From Pararge aegeria (Eukaryota; Arthropoda; Insecta; Lepidoptera; Nymphalidae), in NCBI RefSeq assembly GCF_905163445.1, contig NC_053200.1, positions 7,936,001 to 8,000,000 on the forward strand: a DNA stretch of 64,000 bases, in the 5' to 3' direction. Below are positions 10,801-21,240 of the stretch, piece after piece. Both the position numbers and the translations under genes were made by a program. Position 1 is the first letter of the stretch, and every line of letters starts with the position of its first letter. The notes under the pieces were generated by a model. That model did not search any database and was not told the DNA's origin. It was given only the letters and a program-made list of their open reading frames with translations.

Positions 10801-11523
10801 CAGGATATGTCAGAACTATGTCCTAAAAAATGCCAGCCTGTGTTAATCAACCTGAGGCGTAAGTGATAAGCTTCGTGTGCTGTAATTACACCAGAAATCA
10901 CGCCCTTCGTACTGAAACACATCAATGCCGGCAGAAATAAGCGATATAATGGCGATACTGTGTACTCCCCCAGATGGGCTCTATTGCAAAAACCTTTACT
11001 ACGAGGTACTACTTCGACAGAACAGTGATAGACTATTGGTTAGGACTTCGGCTTAACTTTCGGGGACCAAGTCGAATACGAGCTACCTCTTACTTTCCTA
11101 AGTTATGTGCGTTTAAGCAATTAAAATATCACTTGCTTCATTGCTGAAGGCAAATATCGTGAGGAAACATACTTCATACCTGAGAGTTCTCCATAATGTT
11201 CTCAAAGGCGCAATCCGCATTGGGCCAGCGTGGTGGACCTAGACCTGGAACCCTTCTCATTGTAGGAGAAGATACACGCCCTGTAGGTGATCGGTGATGG
11301 GTTGATATGATGACTAGGCTCTTCTACTAACAGACTTACATTTCAGTTCCTTTGCCTCGGGAGAACATTTGCCTTGGTCTAACAAGCATTTGATGTATGG
11401 CAGGAGCAGACGACGGTTGTCCATAATCTCGTCCAAATCGATATTGTCATACTTGTCTGTGTACTTGTCTGGCCTGGCCAAGCATACGGCCACTAAGGCG
11501 AATAAGAAAATGATGGTCTTCAT
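7864..11523 (-). CDS. Chemosensory protein A (CSP, OS-D family), 124 aa, two coding exons
   Basis: Small secreted chemosensory protein, a helical carrier of hydrophobic ligands in the extracellular fluid. Coding exons are 11340-11523 and 7864-8054. The donor reads AAAT|GTAAGT and the acceptor TTCTTACAG|TGCAC, giving a phase 1 intron of 3285 bp. Residues 1-16 form a signal peptide (MKTIIFLFALVAVCLA). The mature start carries the family motif YTDKYDNIDLDEI (about 21-33). Cysteines 46, 53, 72 and 75 give the exact CSP pattern C-X6-C-X18-C-X2-C. The C-terminal half has the usual YW and KYDPE motifs. Length is normal for the family. The start is the only Met before the signal peptide. An acceptor (CAG|A at 11537/11536) lies just upstream of the ATG, so a non-coding first exon is expected. 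The intron holds several repeats, including a SINE only 26 bases past the donor. ATTAAA at 7827-7832 (complement) may serve as polyadenylation signal. The family is certain; which CSP orthologue it is cannot be said. Confidence 0.95.
8505..8640 (-). mobile_element. 3' UTR fragment of the jockey-like retrotransposon
   Basis: GATCACCGCCGCCCATAAAC and CACCAGAGGAGCCACCGATG match the tail of the element at 16163-16498. No coding part remains. It is in the CSP A intron. Confidence 0.6.
8778..9028 (+). mobile_element. SINE family B, diverged copy in the CSP A intron
   Basis: Recognised by GTTATGTGCATTTGAAGCGA, TATCACTTGCTTTAATGGCG, GGCCAGTGTGGTGGGCTAGA and TTAATGGGTTGATAATGATT. Its tRNA-like head is eroded. 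Confidence 0.7.
9476..9780 (-). mobile_element. Helitron-like non-autonomous element in the CSP A intron
   Basis: Starts at CTAGCTGACGCGCGAATTTC, the complement of a GC-rich stem followed by CTAG. It continues to AAATCGGTCCATCCGTTCTC and a TA repeat. The CTAG end in AT context and the small GC hairpin fit Helitron 3' ends. The boundary on the right is unclear. Confidence 0.5.
10033..10640 (-). mobile_element. SINE family B interrupted by SINE family A
   Basis: The left part 10033-10200 (ATTACCGGCTCACTACAGGG to TTGAGAACATTATTGG) and right part 10485-10640 (CTTTTGAGAACATTATAGAG to CTCACCGCTAAAGG) flank a family A SINE. Part of the central segment is present twice, so the join is not a simple insertion. 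Confidence 0.7.
10211..10466 (+). mobile_element. tRNA-derived SINE, family A, in the CSP A intron
   Basis: Head GACAGCCGGTTGGCGCGGTG, B-box GTGGGTTCGATTCCCAC and body ending GTCGTAGTATATTTAT. It is inserted into a minus-strand SINE family B copy (10033-10640), whose CTTTGAGAACATTAT segment appears on both sides. It is antisense to CSP A. Confidence 0.85.
11018..11313 (+). mobile_element. tRNA-derived SINE, family B, near the CSP A splice donor
   Basis: The head is tRNA-like (GTGATAGACTATTGGTTAGG). The body has AAGTTATGTGCGTTTAAGCA and GAGAGTTCTCCATAATGTTC, and the end is GATGGGTTGATATGATGA. It ends 26 bases before the edge of CSP A exon 1 (11340), inside the intron and antisense to the gene. 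Family B has many other copies in the window. Confidence 0.85.
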
Positions 11524-11916
11524 GGTAGAAGCTTTTCTGTGAACAATATTGTGTCATTAAAATATATTAGCCTAACCTAAATGCCTATGTGCCGCTTGTC
11601 AGCTGGCGGTGGGATTGCATTATATGATGCGGTATCTCGACCTGGCGGCGTATTTGTTCACCTACCCGCTTTAATTTTGTATATCATTAGAGGATTGTCC
11701 ATACAAACTCAATGGAGTTTCAGGACATCAAGTCTCCATGTATACCTATCTACTTATGATTGTATGAAAAAAAAAAAAAATTACTGACTTGACAGGAGAT
11801 GTCCCATCTCATAATTTACATAGGAAAAATGATCGTGAATTGGACACTTTGGAATCGATACGACCGGTTAAGATTGTTGTGAGCTTTTTTTAAGACCAGG
11901 GCGCGTTTTGGACCCT

Positions 11917-11935
11917 TTAGGTTAGGTTAGGTTAG
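11917..11935 (+). repeat. Short telomere-like TTAGG run
   Basis: Three and a half TTAGG units, the insect telomeric repeat, in the 5' UTR intron of CSP A. It may mark an old double-strand-break repair or be chance. Confidence 0.5.
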
Positions 11936-12748
11936 CTTTAGTTTTAAGTTGACGAATTAAGTTTTATCCTTGGGTTTCTAGCTTTATTTTATTTTTTCAT
12001 AATTTTCTTAACAATCCAAATTTTCTCACCTTTAAAACTATTTACCTAAACACGAAATGTTTCGGACGTAAAAAATAGGAAACCGGTACCGACGTATGCC
12101 AGTGAAATACTTAGCAGCGAAAAGCATTTCATTTTTATTTAGATAGTTTCAGTTACAAGAACCTAATGTTTAAGGAAATAAATGTTACCGAACTATTACA
12201 CTAATCATCGATTTGATTCATCTTGATCCAACTATGCAGAAGGTAAAAGAAAATCATCTATATCATCACAGATAATAAAGTACGAATAGTGAGCTCACTG
12301 ATTAACGCCATTTATTTAATATGTTACTATTGGCCATCCTATTCAGTTGCTTTTCTGACAGTGGTTTACCTTTGGCAACCCTGCATAAAACATGTATGAC
12401 TGATCAATTGTCGACACCATTGATTTAATTTGTTAACATGAAATTGTAAGCTCATTGATCGACGCTGGCAAATTAATACAAGAAAAGAAACTTGATTTAA
12501 TATTTGAAGAAAACTTTTGAAATTTGCAACTAACAGACTTATGAAGACTTATGAAAAAGTACTCAATATGGTCAATTGAAATGTTGAATTTCACCGAGAA
12601 AATTCCTGAAATATTATTAATTTAATTAAGTTTTTATTCATAAGTAACATTTTAGATTTTATTCGGATAGTACTAACAACTTTTTATATTATATTAATAA
12701 AAAAAATAGTTTTTTATTTTATCAAATTTCAACGTAAAAGATACGTAC

Positions 12749-12823
12749 CTGATATTAGATGTTTAACCACTGATTTGAACGCAAGCACTGCTTACCTCTC
12801 ATTACCCATGTATCTTTTTATAC
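12749..12823 (-). promoter_or_regulatory. Probable promoter and non-coding exon 1 of CSP gene A
   Basis: On the minus strand a TATA box (GTATAAAAA, complement of 12815-12823) lies about 30 bases before a CAGTG initiator-like site near 12790. About 40 bases further on is a good donor, TCAG|GTACGT (exon end 12749). No ATG occurs between initiator and donor. It would splice to the acceptor at 11537, just before the CSP A start codon. The layout matches that seen upstream of CSP B, which supports it. No transcript evidence is available here. Confidence 0.6.
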
Positions 12824-13672
12824 TTATTCATTGAGGACAATATTAAAACTAAGTAAGTACTTATATTTATTTACCTAATATTTTCCGTGACGTTGATATT
12901 AACAGCTCTTATAAGCACCTACATAAAGTTGCAAGAGCCAAGGTTTTGACCTTTTCTAAGTATTGTCATCCTGGTGTATGATGCATTATTTTTTGCAAGA
13001 TCCTTTGATTGTTCATAGTCTTGTGCCGAATAATCAACATTATTTATTACAGCGTAAGTGTAGTTTTTAGCCAAACCGGAATTGGAGCATTGTGTGGGGA
13101 ATCCCACGAGAAAGGCGGCCTATGCCCAGCTATGGGATAAACTAAGTGTGGTGATAACAAAGTACACTTCTACCACATCGCAAATTTTTTTTTTTGTTTG
13201 TTTTCAGAAAGCAAGAAAAGTGAATATCAGAAAAAGCGTAACGTAATACTTAACGGTTGTTTAGTTTGATTTTTTTTTGTTATAATTGACGGTCCAAGTA
13301 AGTAGACCATACCTTATGTTAAGTAAAAATCCGTACTATACATCGTATACTATCCTACTTCCCACTTATATTAAATGCGAAAGTTTATAAGGATGTATGG
13401 TTTTTTAAGACCTCTAGGTTAAAAATCAGATTAGCAGAACCAAGTATAATTTATAAAGATAATGTGTAAATTTGGCAAAATATTCCAAAAGGTTCAAGGA
13501 AGCCGAAAAAAAATCTACCATCTGTTAGCTATTTTGACGTACACTGCATAAATCATCTATATCTATATACTATATCTATACTAATATATAAATCTATAGA
13601 GTTTTTTACGGTTGTTCCGTTAAAACTATTAAACTATAAATCCGATTGAATTGAAATTTTGCATCCATGTAG

Positions 13673-13742
13673 ATGAAAAAGTAAGCCTATCCATTAAGTC
13701 AATGTATGCACATTGACTTAATGGATAGGCTTACTTTTTCAT
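13673..13742. repeat. Perfect 33-bp inverted repeat with 4-bp loop
   Basis: ATGAAAAAGTAAGCCTATCC and 13 more bases (13673-13705) are exactly complementary to 13710-13742, with only ATGC between. It sits in Helitron/LINE-like repeat DNA (ATCCGATTGAATTGAAATTT nearby). Confidence 0.95.
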
Positions 13743-14458
13743 AAGTGTTAAATCTCCGAAGTGTATAGCGGGGGCGTTAATGATTAGAAAAATCATAAAA
13801 AACTAAATTTTGAATTTTAACTCTTTTAGACATGAAATTTGGACAGAATTTTTTTGGGCCATGTTACAAGCAAACAAGAATGTATTGAATGAAGTTTAAA
13901 TCACAAAATCGGTTACGGGGGCCAATGAAAAAAAATGAAAATTTTATACTAAAATTCCCACAGACTTAAAATTTAATAAATGTTTCATTTTTACTAAATT
14001 AAGATCACTTACTATCAGATTTCGAAAAATTTTAGCCCTAGAGGAGAATGTGGGGGCGTTAAAATTATTTATATAATTATAATTGTTGATAACATCCTAT
14101 AGGTTTTTTTATAGTAACAAATGATGGATCAAGCTGTGGTAACCTAATGGTTAGTGAATAACCATAATTTGTTACATAAACAGAGCAACACTTTGAATGC
14201 CATGCAAGGAACACGTCCTATGAAATGACACCCTTCGGACTGGAACGCAGCTTAAATAGGCATGGGGGTAGAAGGGACTTCCCTGGACAAGCTTGGCCAC
14301 AAAATGCTTTAATAGGTACTACTACTAAAACTTTAAGTGCGAAAGAGTCTATGTAAGATTTGCAGTCAATGATTGCAACTATCTATAATTTCCAAATAAT
14401 ACTGGTTGCCTCTGGAAGTAGAAGGGACATCTTCAGTGCTAAAACACATATCTATATA

Positions 14459-14633
14459 TATATATATATATATATAAATGTTATGTTGGTTTGTGTACGC
14501 TTCAAAAACTCAAAAAGTTCTGCAATGTTCGGGCTGAAATTTTAGCATGATATATAATATGCATCAGGGATGGTTTTTATCTATTTTTCTCAACCACAAT
14601 GTGCCACAGCGAAGCGTGGCAGGGTACAACTAG
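14459..14633 (+). mobile_element. Helitron-like element with hairpin and CTAG end
   Basis: After a TA microsatellite the element runs to a stem GCCAC/GTGGC (14603-14607 with 14616-14620), then AGGGTACAACTAG ending at 14633 before T. A hairpin about ten bases upstream of CTAG, inserted before T, is the Helitron 3' signature. The reverse-orientation homologue is at 38682-38870. Confidence 0.6.
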
Positions 14634-14927
14634 TAAGATATAAATAATAAAGGTGGGATTGTTAATATTAAACAGAACTAAAAAAAGCTTAGAATTTGGC
14701 TATAATAGCTAAAATAGTAAGTAATTAATACATGTAAAGTGGATAGTCTATATTTTATAATGGACATTTTATAGTAGGTATGAATTATTATCAAAATATA
14801 ATAAATACCTTCATTGCTTCAGTATATTTAAATGAAAAAAAATTAAAAACGTAGGTAAAATAGTACGTTTGTCCGTTCGTCCGTAGATGTCTGAGTCTAA
14901 ACCTAGATGTCGCTGTACCATTTTTCA

Positions 14928-14967
14928 CTCGCCCTATCGTGTTTTCGCAGAAACACGATAGGGCGAG
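14928..14967. repeat. Perfect 17-bp inverted repeat with 6-bp loop
   Basis: CTCGCCCTATCGTGTTT (14928-14944) and its exact complement (14951-14967) with TCGCAG between. Noticeably GC-richer than its surroundings. Confidence 0.95.
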
Positions 14968-15267
14968 GGTTCAAACATATTGCTGAGTTTAATTTCTATT
15001 ATAAAATATTATTGCTTTGGCAAATTTTTGAAAAACGGGGCCAGCAAAGGCTGTTTTTGTAATCCATTTTTTATTAAGTTAGTCCTTGTCATATTGGATA
15101 GAAGCAGGCGTTACTTTGCGGAATTCCATGATAAATTATGAAAATTAAACTTAATTTGCTATACTCTGCGAAAAGTAGAAGAATCTGTATGGTGTAATTT
15201 ATAACTTTATCAACCTTTTTTACTCCACAACAAACAGATCTTCGACAATGTACCCTCTTCATAATTT

Positions 15268-15510
15268 AGCCCTTGACTCCAATCTCACCTGGTGTTTAGT
15301 GATGATGAAGTAAAGGCGGTAGAGGGCCTGCTAGGTTGTATGGCAGTTATATTGAACCCTAATCAGTTTCTACGTCACGTCTTTGCCGGTCGGGTGGAAA
15401 CTAGCCACGGCCGAAGGCTCCCACCATACGAGACTAGATAAAATTCAGAAATTACAGAAAAATCCAGGAATCGAACCCGGAACCTCTAGCCTCCTCCAGG
15501 GAGGTCATCC
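15268..15510 (-). mobile_element. SINE family C (tRNA-like head, 'GGTCTGGT' body)
   Basis: Minus-strand copy: GACTCCAATCTCACCTGGTG at left, GGAATCGAACCCGGAACCTC head complement at right. Other family C pieces: 25022-25265 (+), 30980-31095 (-), 36752-37042 (+), 43268-43432 (-), 53133-53460 (-, interrupted). Confidence 0.75.
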
Positions 15511-16162
15511 AATATTTGTATAAAGACGTTTATCACAATCCTGAATCCTTGATTGCTTTATCTATACATATATTATAGAGGGTAATACAGTTTTTTGTTT
15601 GTTTGTACCGAACAGGCTACGAAAGAACTAGACCGATTTCAACCATTTATTCACCAAAATTGGGTGATTTTCCTCCAGCCATATTGTTTCGGGTTCGTTC
15701 GTTCCAGTTCCAGGCTCCACGGTATTTTACAGGCAAATAATTTTTTTTTTAATTTTACAGAAGACTAAATATAATAAAAACTAATTTTCTACTTCATTAG
15801 GCGTAGTTTATCTGTCATTTGTTTAATTATATTTTATCTGCGGATAAATTGCCTGCCCTGTAGGCTATAACTAAATTTTCAAAAATTTGAGTTCCTGTAA
15901 CAATGTTACCCAGAGTAACAATTTTTTGTCTATATAATTTATGACTGCTTGCGCTAAAAAAAAAAATGGTGATACATATAATTGATGTACTACATTATTA
16001 AAGTACCAACAAAAAAGTCCGCAACAAAAGATATCTTACTATCACAGTTATCGTAGCAATGCGGATTTGATCAGACCAGCACAATCCGCTCTTGAGGTCT
16101 CCTTCAATGCTCTTTGCCAGTGACCACTATCTTTTCTCACCACTCTCTTCTTATTCTGTCAC

Positions 16163-16498
16163 CTGATGTTAAATTATCACCGCCGTCCATAAACACCTGC
16201 AGCGCCAGAGGAGCCCCGGAGGCCCTTGAATAACCCTAGATTGTATTATGGCGGAAACACATATGACGGGAGATGGTTCCACAATTTGCCAGTGCGGGTT
16301 AGAAATGATCTGGTATTTCGAAGAATATTACATATCCATATGATGAGGATGGAATTTATTTCTACGGCTTGAGGTGCGGTCAGAGAACAGGAAAGGTGTC
16401 AATGCAAACATCTCTTCAGAACACTCTCCATTATAGAGTCGATAAAACACACAAAGGGAGCTAACATCTCTTCGGTGCTCCAGGTACTCCAAACTTAT
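16163..16498 (-). pseudogene. Jockey-like non-LTR retrotransposon, 3' end of the ORF, frameshifted
   Basis: Minus-strand codons read SLEYLEHRRDVSSLCVFYRL, then YNGECSEEMF, then RTSSRRNKFHPHHMD. After a frameshift they read TRSFLTRTGKLWNHLPS. This is the conserved tail of jockey-clade reverse transcriptase ORFs in Lepidoptera. The downstream part (CCAGAGGAGCC, CACCGCCGTCCATAAACACC complement) is the element's 3' UTR, also seen alone at 8505-8640. Inactive. Confidence 0.75.
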
Positions 16499-16621
16499 AT
16501 ACAAAGCAAATAAAAATACATGGAAACATTTGAAAGAATACAATTTATTTTTCAAAATTACTATAAAGTATTTAACTTTACTAATACTACCGTACATCTT
16601 AAACTTACGTCCTTTCGACAT

Positions 16622-17660
16622 ATTACTACTTAAACTAACACAAACATAATCTCAGGAAGTAAATCCTTAATTGAACCTATAATTTTATCTTGGATAAAGG
16701 TTTTCTTTATGATCTAGTTGTAACATAATAAGCACAACACGAAACACATAAAAATTACTATGTTATTTTTAGTTGCTTTATTATTTGAGGAAAATATCAC
16801 CAATTAAAGGTTTTAAGGAAACAAGGTTTGTCGAAATATTGATGGTGGTTAATGGTGTACAAATAAAAGGGGTGACTAAAACATTCACAATTTTCAGAAA
16901 ATCCAGTTTTACAAGACATTTAAACAGAGGTAGGAATAGATATAGACGATAGCCTAAGTTATATCTACAGAAACGTGAGCTTTAAGCTAGGGAAAATATG
17001 TCTTTATTTTTAAACGATTATCACATGGCACTATATATAATACTCCACATTAACGATTGCTTGATAGACTGTTAAACACGTTATTTAATACCCTAAACAT
17101 TATTACTGCATCTTTCATGCTGATATCAGACATATTTTTAAACAAAATATATATGCTCCCCAAGCATTGGGAAATTGGAACATATTCGGCCAACATTAAA
17201 AAGGTAACTTTAATGAGAAATTTGGGTTGGATGGCTCTCGTTTTACTTTTTATTGATAATCGTGTTTCTACTGTAAGTAAAAGTGTAATGTTCTTCTTGT
17301 TCTTTAGGTGCATAGCTTGGTAAAAACACAAAGGAGGTTTTCATTGTATTATATATACCTACAGGAACTCTATTTAAAATAAAATATCTTTCAGCGTGTG
17401 GGGTCTGCATGTTACCAGCGGGGTGCAGACGGCTCGTTTTTCTGGTGTTTCAAGTACAATATTCTAATACACCAAAGCATTTTATATTAATTTTAAACGT
17501 TTTTTTCGTTTTATACTATCACAAGATTTCATACTCCGAAGGGCAAGCATGTAACTAAGTACCTAAGTTCTTCGTCTCATATCGATGGAGCAGTAGTGAT
17601 GAGTGCTGTTTTCACTATTAACATAACCCTAAGGATTTTTTTTGGGTTTATCTTGAAAGG
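16622..17660. other. Intergenic downstream of CSP B, nothing recognised
   Basis: Two overlapping open frames on opposite strands (about 17050-17331) look like chance: no homology I know, no splice context, AT-rich codons. Confidence 0.5.
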
Positions 17661-17677
17661 GTTCTTATTAACGAAAC

Positions 17678-18718
17678 TTAAGCCTTAATAGTCTTAAGAT
17701 CTTTCTCGTATTTGACAGTGTAGGTGCGCTTTGGGTCGTACTTGTCAACAAGTCGCTGCCAATATTCTGGTTTGTTGTTGATAAGATGGCCTATTACTTT
17801 ATGCACCCAGCCGCGTTGGATTTTTGTACAGTGTGCGCAATTGTTTTCAAGAGCGTCCTGAATATGAGCTGAAATTAAACAATAATTAAGTAATTAGAAC
17901 AGTCTATCATTTTGTTCATATGAATATTTGAAAACCCCAATGCAATAACGCCATGGTGTTACAAGTTTGACGTGTATGTGTGTATATGTGTGTGTGTGTG
18001 TTTGTTCGTGTGTGGGTGGGTGTGTGTGTCTGTGTGTGTGTGTGGGTGGGTGGGTGGATGTGTGGGTGTGTGTGTGCGTGTTTGATGAAAATCGGTCCAA
18101 TATTGCCGCCGCCACTAAATGGCGGATATTTATTCACAGCTCCCTCTATAATATCATAACATTAATAGATGAGCCAATAACTTTCAATTCTATTCTATTA
18201 TCAACCCATTGCTGACCCAATACATGGTATGGGTCTCCTCCTAGCTAGCCCAGTGCGGATTGGTGGACTCCACGCGCCTTTGAGAACATTATGGAACTCT
18301 TAGGCATGCAGGTTTTCACACGATGTGTTCCTCCTTCACCGTTGAAGTAGGTTATATTTAAATAGCTTAAAACGCGCATAACTTACAAAAGTTACGATGC
18401 GTGTGCTTGGATTCGAACACGGCCCCCTTGAAAGTGACGCCGAAGTTCTAACCACTAGGCTACCCCTGATTCTACTAGGCTATTATCGCTTCGTTAAAAT
18501 AAATCAAATGCTAAGTATCTTCACTATCACTTACATTTAAGCTCGCGGCCTTCAGCTGTACACTTGCCAATTTCAAGGGCGCATTTGATGTAGGCGTCAA
18601 GCAGTCGAGGATTCATTATTACTTCGTCAACATTGACGCCGTCGAAACGATCAGTGTACTGCTGGGCCGATGCTAAGGCGACTGCGGCCATAAAGATAAA
18701 AACTGTAGCGCCCTTCAT
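17678..18718 (-). CDS. Chemosensory protein B (CSP, OS-D family), 124 aa, two coding exons
   Basis: Secreted CSP. Coding exons are 18535-18718 and 17678-17868. The donor AAAT|GTAAGT and acceptor TTTCAG|CTCAT give the same phase 1 intron as CSP A. Signal peptide residues are 1-18 (MKGATVFIFMAAVALASA). The mature protein opens with QQYTDRFDGVNVDEV. Cysteines 46, 53, 72 and 75 have perfect C-X6-C-X18-C-X2-C spacing. Exon 2 encodes HIQDALENNC, a YW pair, KYDPKRTY and ends KTIKA. I chose the Met of MKGATV because an acceptor (TTACAG|A) ends one base before it; an in-frame Met seven codons upstream would fall in the intron. Exon 2 has no start codon of its own, so a simple ORF scan misses it. The 666-bp intron contains a SINE and a long TG/TGGG tract. 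It shares strand and architecture with CSP A and probably arose by tandem duplication. Confidence 0.95.
17970..18095. repeat. TG-rich microsatellite
   Basis: About 125 bp of TG repeats with TGGG and TTCG interruptions, in the CSP B intron. Open frames across it, rich in His and Thr or Cys and Val, are artefacts. Confidence 0.95.
18192..18475 (-). mobile_element. tRNA-derived SINE, family B, in the CSP B intron
   Basis: Minus-strand copy (TATCAACCCATTGCTGACCC end at left; head complement TTCTAACCACTAGGCTACCC at right). It is in the same direction as CSP B and starts about 60 bases past the exon 1 donor. Confidence 0.85.
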
Positions 18719-19852
18719 TCTGTAATTTAAAAAAAACATGTATTAAACAACCATTCTGATAAAAATAAACATTTAAATATTTCATTATTCTACTAAAAGA
18801 TAGCATTTGTATGCAATTTTCTTGCACGGCTCACTAGTATATACAGGGAGACATATCCTCCACTGGGAAAGGAGAAAATTATCTTCTCCAAAAAATTTTC
18901 CACGCTCCGAGCATGCGTTACAATATAACATTATCGTAAAACAAGTATATTTTATCCCCTGACAGTGAATGTTACTGTATATAAATTTAAATCAGACATT
19001 TAGTAAAACGGCTATACTGTTATACAGAAATCCTTAAACTAAACAAATTTGGCAGTTTAAAAATAGTGGTATTACTTTTTATAAATAACATAATGAAAGG
19101 GATGACACAACTTTTTAAACTTATGGTAGGTGTCCAATAGATTTGGCACCTTTATCACGTCATGACCAATAAACAAACCTTTTAAGTACCTATATAATAT
19201 TGAGGATTTTATTAATAAACTTTTACAATTAGCTTGTACCAAAAAATAAAATCATAATTCAATTGAGATTATTTACTTTGCGAAATAAACACATAACGAA
19301 GAGACAAGAGTGAATTTTAAATCACAAAAAATCCCACCTTCCTTATTTTTAACCCACATACTAAAGTTTCATTTCTAATACAGGTACTATGATCTTGTTT
19401 ATTTAAAATTTTTGTGCACCTCTCTTAATATATGGATTATATTATTCAATTATATAAACTAAAAAGATGCGACTAATTTAGTAATAAGAATGTGTTTTTA
19501 AGAGAAGTAGGCAAAACACTAAAACCAAAGTATTTATTTATTTATTTACTTTTATCTAAGTATTTATTATATGGTATATATTTTATTATTAGTTTTTTTT
19601 TTAATATTTACTATATGTTAGATGCATTACCTTGTATTAGTTTATGTTTTAGTATTCAGTTATTTGTATGCATTTATTTTATATTTTTACCACCTGCAGT
19701 TAGTTCTCCTCTTTTTTTCCTAATTCTAAGGTTGCCTGGCAGAGAGCGCTACTAAGCGATAATTCTATTTTTATGTTTCTTTTTATTCTTGTATAATTCT
19801 TCATGTGGTTTACAAATAGAGAGTAATAATAATAATAATAATAAAAACCTAC

Positions 19853-19953
19853 CTCTTATTTATTCCAAAACACTTGTAGTAGTAACGTACTTTCGTCGTT
19901 CACAGTTGTCCACAGAGTCCAGAGGGCGTTGTATTAGCTGACTTTTTATATAC
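19853..19953 (-). promoter_or_regulatory. Probable promoter and non-coding exon 1 of CSP gene B
   Basis: The minus strand has a strong TATA box (GTATATAAAAA, complement of 19943-19953). About 30 bases downstream, near 19920, a short exon would start and end at GAG|GTAGGT (exon end 19853). No ATG lies in between. It pairs with the acceptor TTACAG|A at 18720/18719, one base before the CSP B ATG, giving a 5' UTR intron of about 1.13 kb. TATA, exon length, donor and acceptor all fit, so this is the best supported of the three CSP promoters here. Confidence 0.7.
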
Positions 19954-20255
19954 TAATAGAGAACAAGATATTTTGGACATGAAAAACAAGTTTCGGCCAT
20001 TACCAAGCCACCTAAGTACCTATTCACGGAACGCTGTTTCGTCAGTGATGTCGTTAATTGATAGACAAACGTAAATGGCTGTCTAAATTGTTTTTTATCT
20101 AAAAACTATTCACGTCGTAATAGCATCAGTACAATAAATCATGAATAGATTGTACTTTGAATTTTAGTTAATAACTAAAATTTGAATTACATTATAAATT
20201 GTTTGGAAAGAGAGGCAAAAATAATTATGTACTAGTCAGCTTTTTCTTTTTTTTA

Positions 20256-20335
20256 TTTAATCGTCAATTACGCTTACTTTGGGGCTTTATGGGGATATGT
20301 TTATTGGCCTAGTATATTTATTTATTTATTTATAA
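20256..20335 (+). mobile_element. SINE family A, 3' fragment
   Basis: Only the 3' part is present: TTACGCTTACTTTGGGGCTT, then a TATTTATTTATTT tail. The tRNA-like head is missing. Confidence 0.7.
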
Positions 20336-20704
20336 TTTATTTTCTGCACTTATTTTAAACTTTATATCTGTTGCCCGCGTTCTTCGCCCGCGTTTATAAA
20401 TCCCGCGGGAACCTTCCGGTTTTGTTCTCCGTTCTTGCAAATAACTCTGTGCTAAAAACTAGTTAATTGGTTGCTTAGTTAGGGCGTAAAGGAAGGGCAA
20501 ACAAACAAATTAACAAACACACTATAAAAGATAAAGTTAGGATTCAATCCCACCACTAAATATATATCATCTTGTTAATATTTTTTTTCTGTGCTAAGAT
20601 CGAGAACATGGTGGTAAAAATTTACTGGATGAGTGTCTTAATTACAGTCTAATCGAAATGTTGATTATTATCTATGTTTTGTCTCGTAATAAGATAGATA
20701 TAGG

Positions 20705-20908
20705 CAGTGGCGTGCATAGAGGGTATGCACAGGGTATGCAGATGATATAAAATGAAGAAAATCTCCAGTAAGAGTTATAAAAAAACTTAAGGATAGGCAT
20801 TTTAAGGGTTATAATACCCTACCCTTAAGTATTTATAACTCGTACTGGTGGTTTTCTTCATTATATATCATCTGCATACCCTGTGCATACCCTCTATGCA
20901 CGCCACTG
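20705..20908. mobile_element. hAT-type MITE, 204 bp, perfect 8-bp target duplication
   Basis: Begins CAGTGGCGTGCATAGAGGG and ends with its complement. It is flanked by GATATAGG at 20697-20704 and 20909-20916, an exact 8-bp duplication, so this is a fairly young insertion. The whole element folds back on itself into one long imperfect hairpin. Confidence 0.92.
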
Positions 20909-21240
20909 GATATAGGTAACGAAGTTAAGTATCAATTCTTCATACAAAAAACGAAACCGGCTTCTGCACTCCCTGAGTATATATACATAACTTGTGATAA
21001 TGCATAGGTTCACATTCATCATCCGCAACCTATTAACGTCCCTCTGCTGGGCACAGAGCGTAGACCCAGCATACAGCACAAATGCGGGTTGGTGGGCTTT
21101 AACGACTATTACCACAATAAAGGGAATCGTCCCTTATCGAACCGGTACTAATGGCGTTTCGTGCTCTTCGAGACACCGCCGATTTCCTAACTCCGGGCTG
21201 GTACTAAAAGATCATTAGGTAATAGAAGAAAATACCTAAT

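Larger units (their letters stand above)
12830..16162. other. Intergenic between CSP B and CSP A promoter: repeat debris
   Basis: Holds, besides the hairpins, Helitron-like element, family C SINE and LINE-related pieces listed separately, AT-rich DNA with no exon I can support. 13040-13150 carries a repeat end (CGAGAAAGGCGGCCTATGCC). 15560-15720 has a typical TE segment (TTTGTACCGAACAGGCTACG). Confidence 0.5.

Noticed and set aside
11917..11935. Interstitial telomere or chromosome-fusion point
   Set aside because: Only three and a half TTAGG units; too short to support a fusion claim.
17894..18215. Three open frames rich in His/Thr or Cys/Val
   Set aside because: Produced by the TG microsatellite in the CSP B intron.
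19492..19755. 87-codon open frame with a hydrophobic, membrane-like product
   Set aside because: It is T-rich low-complexity DNA within the CSP B 5' UTR intron.
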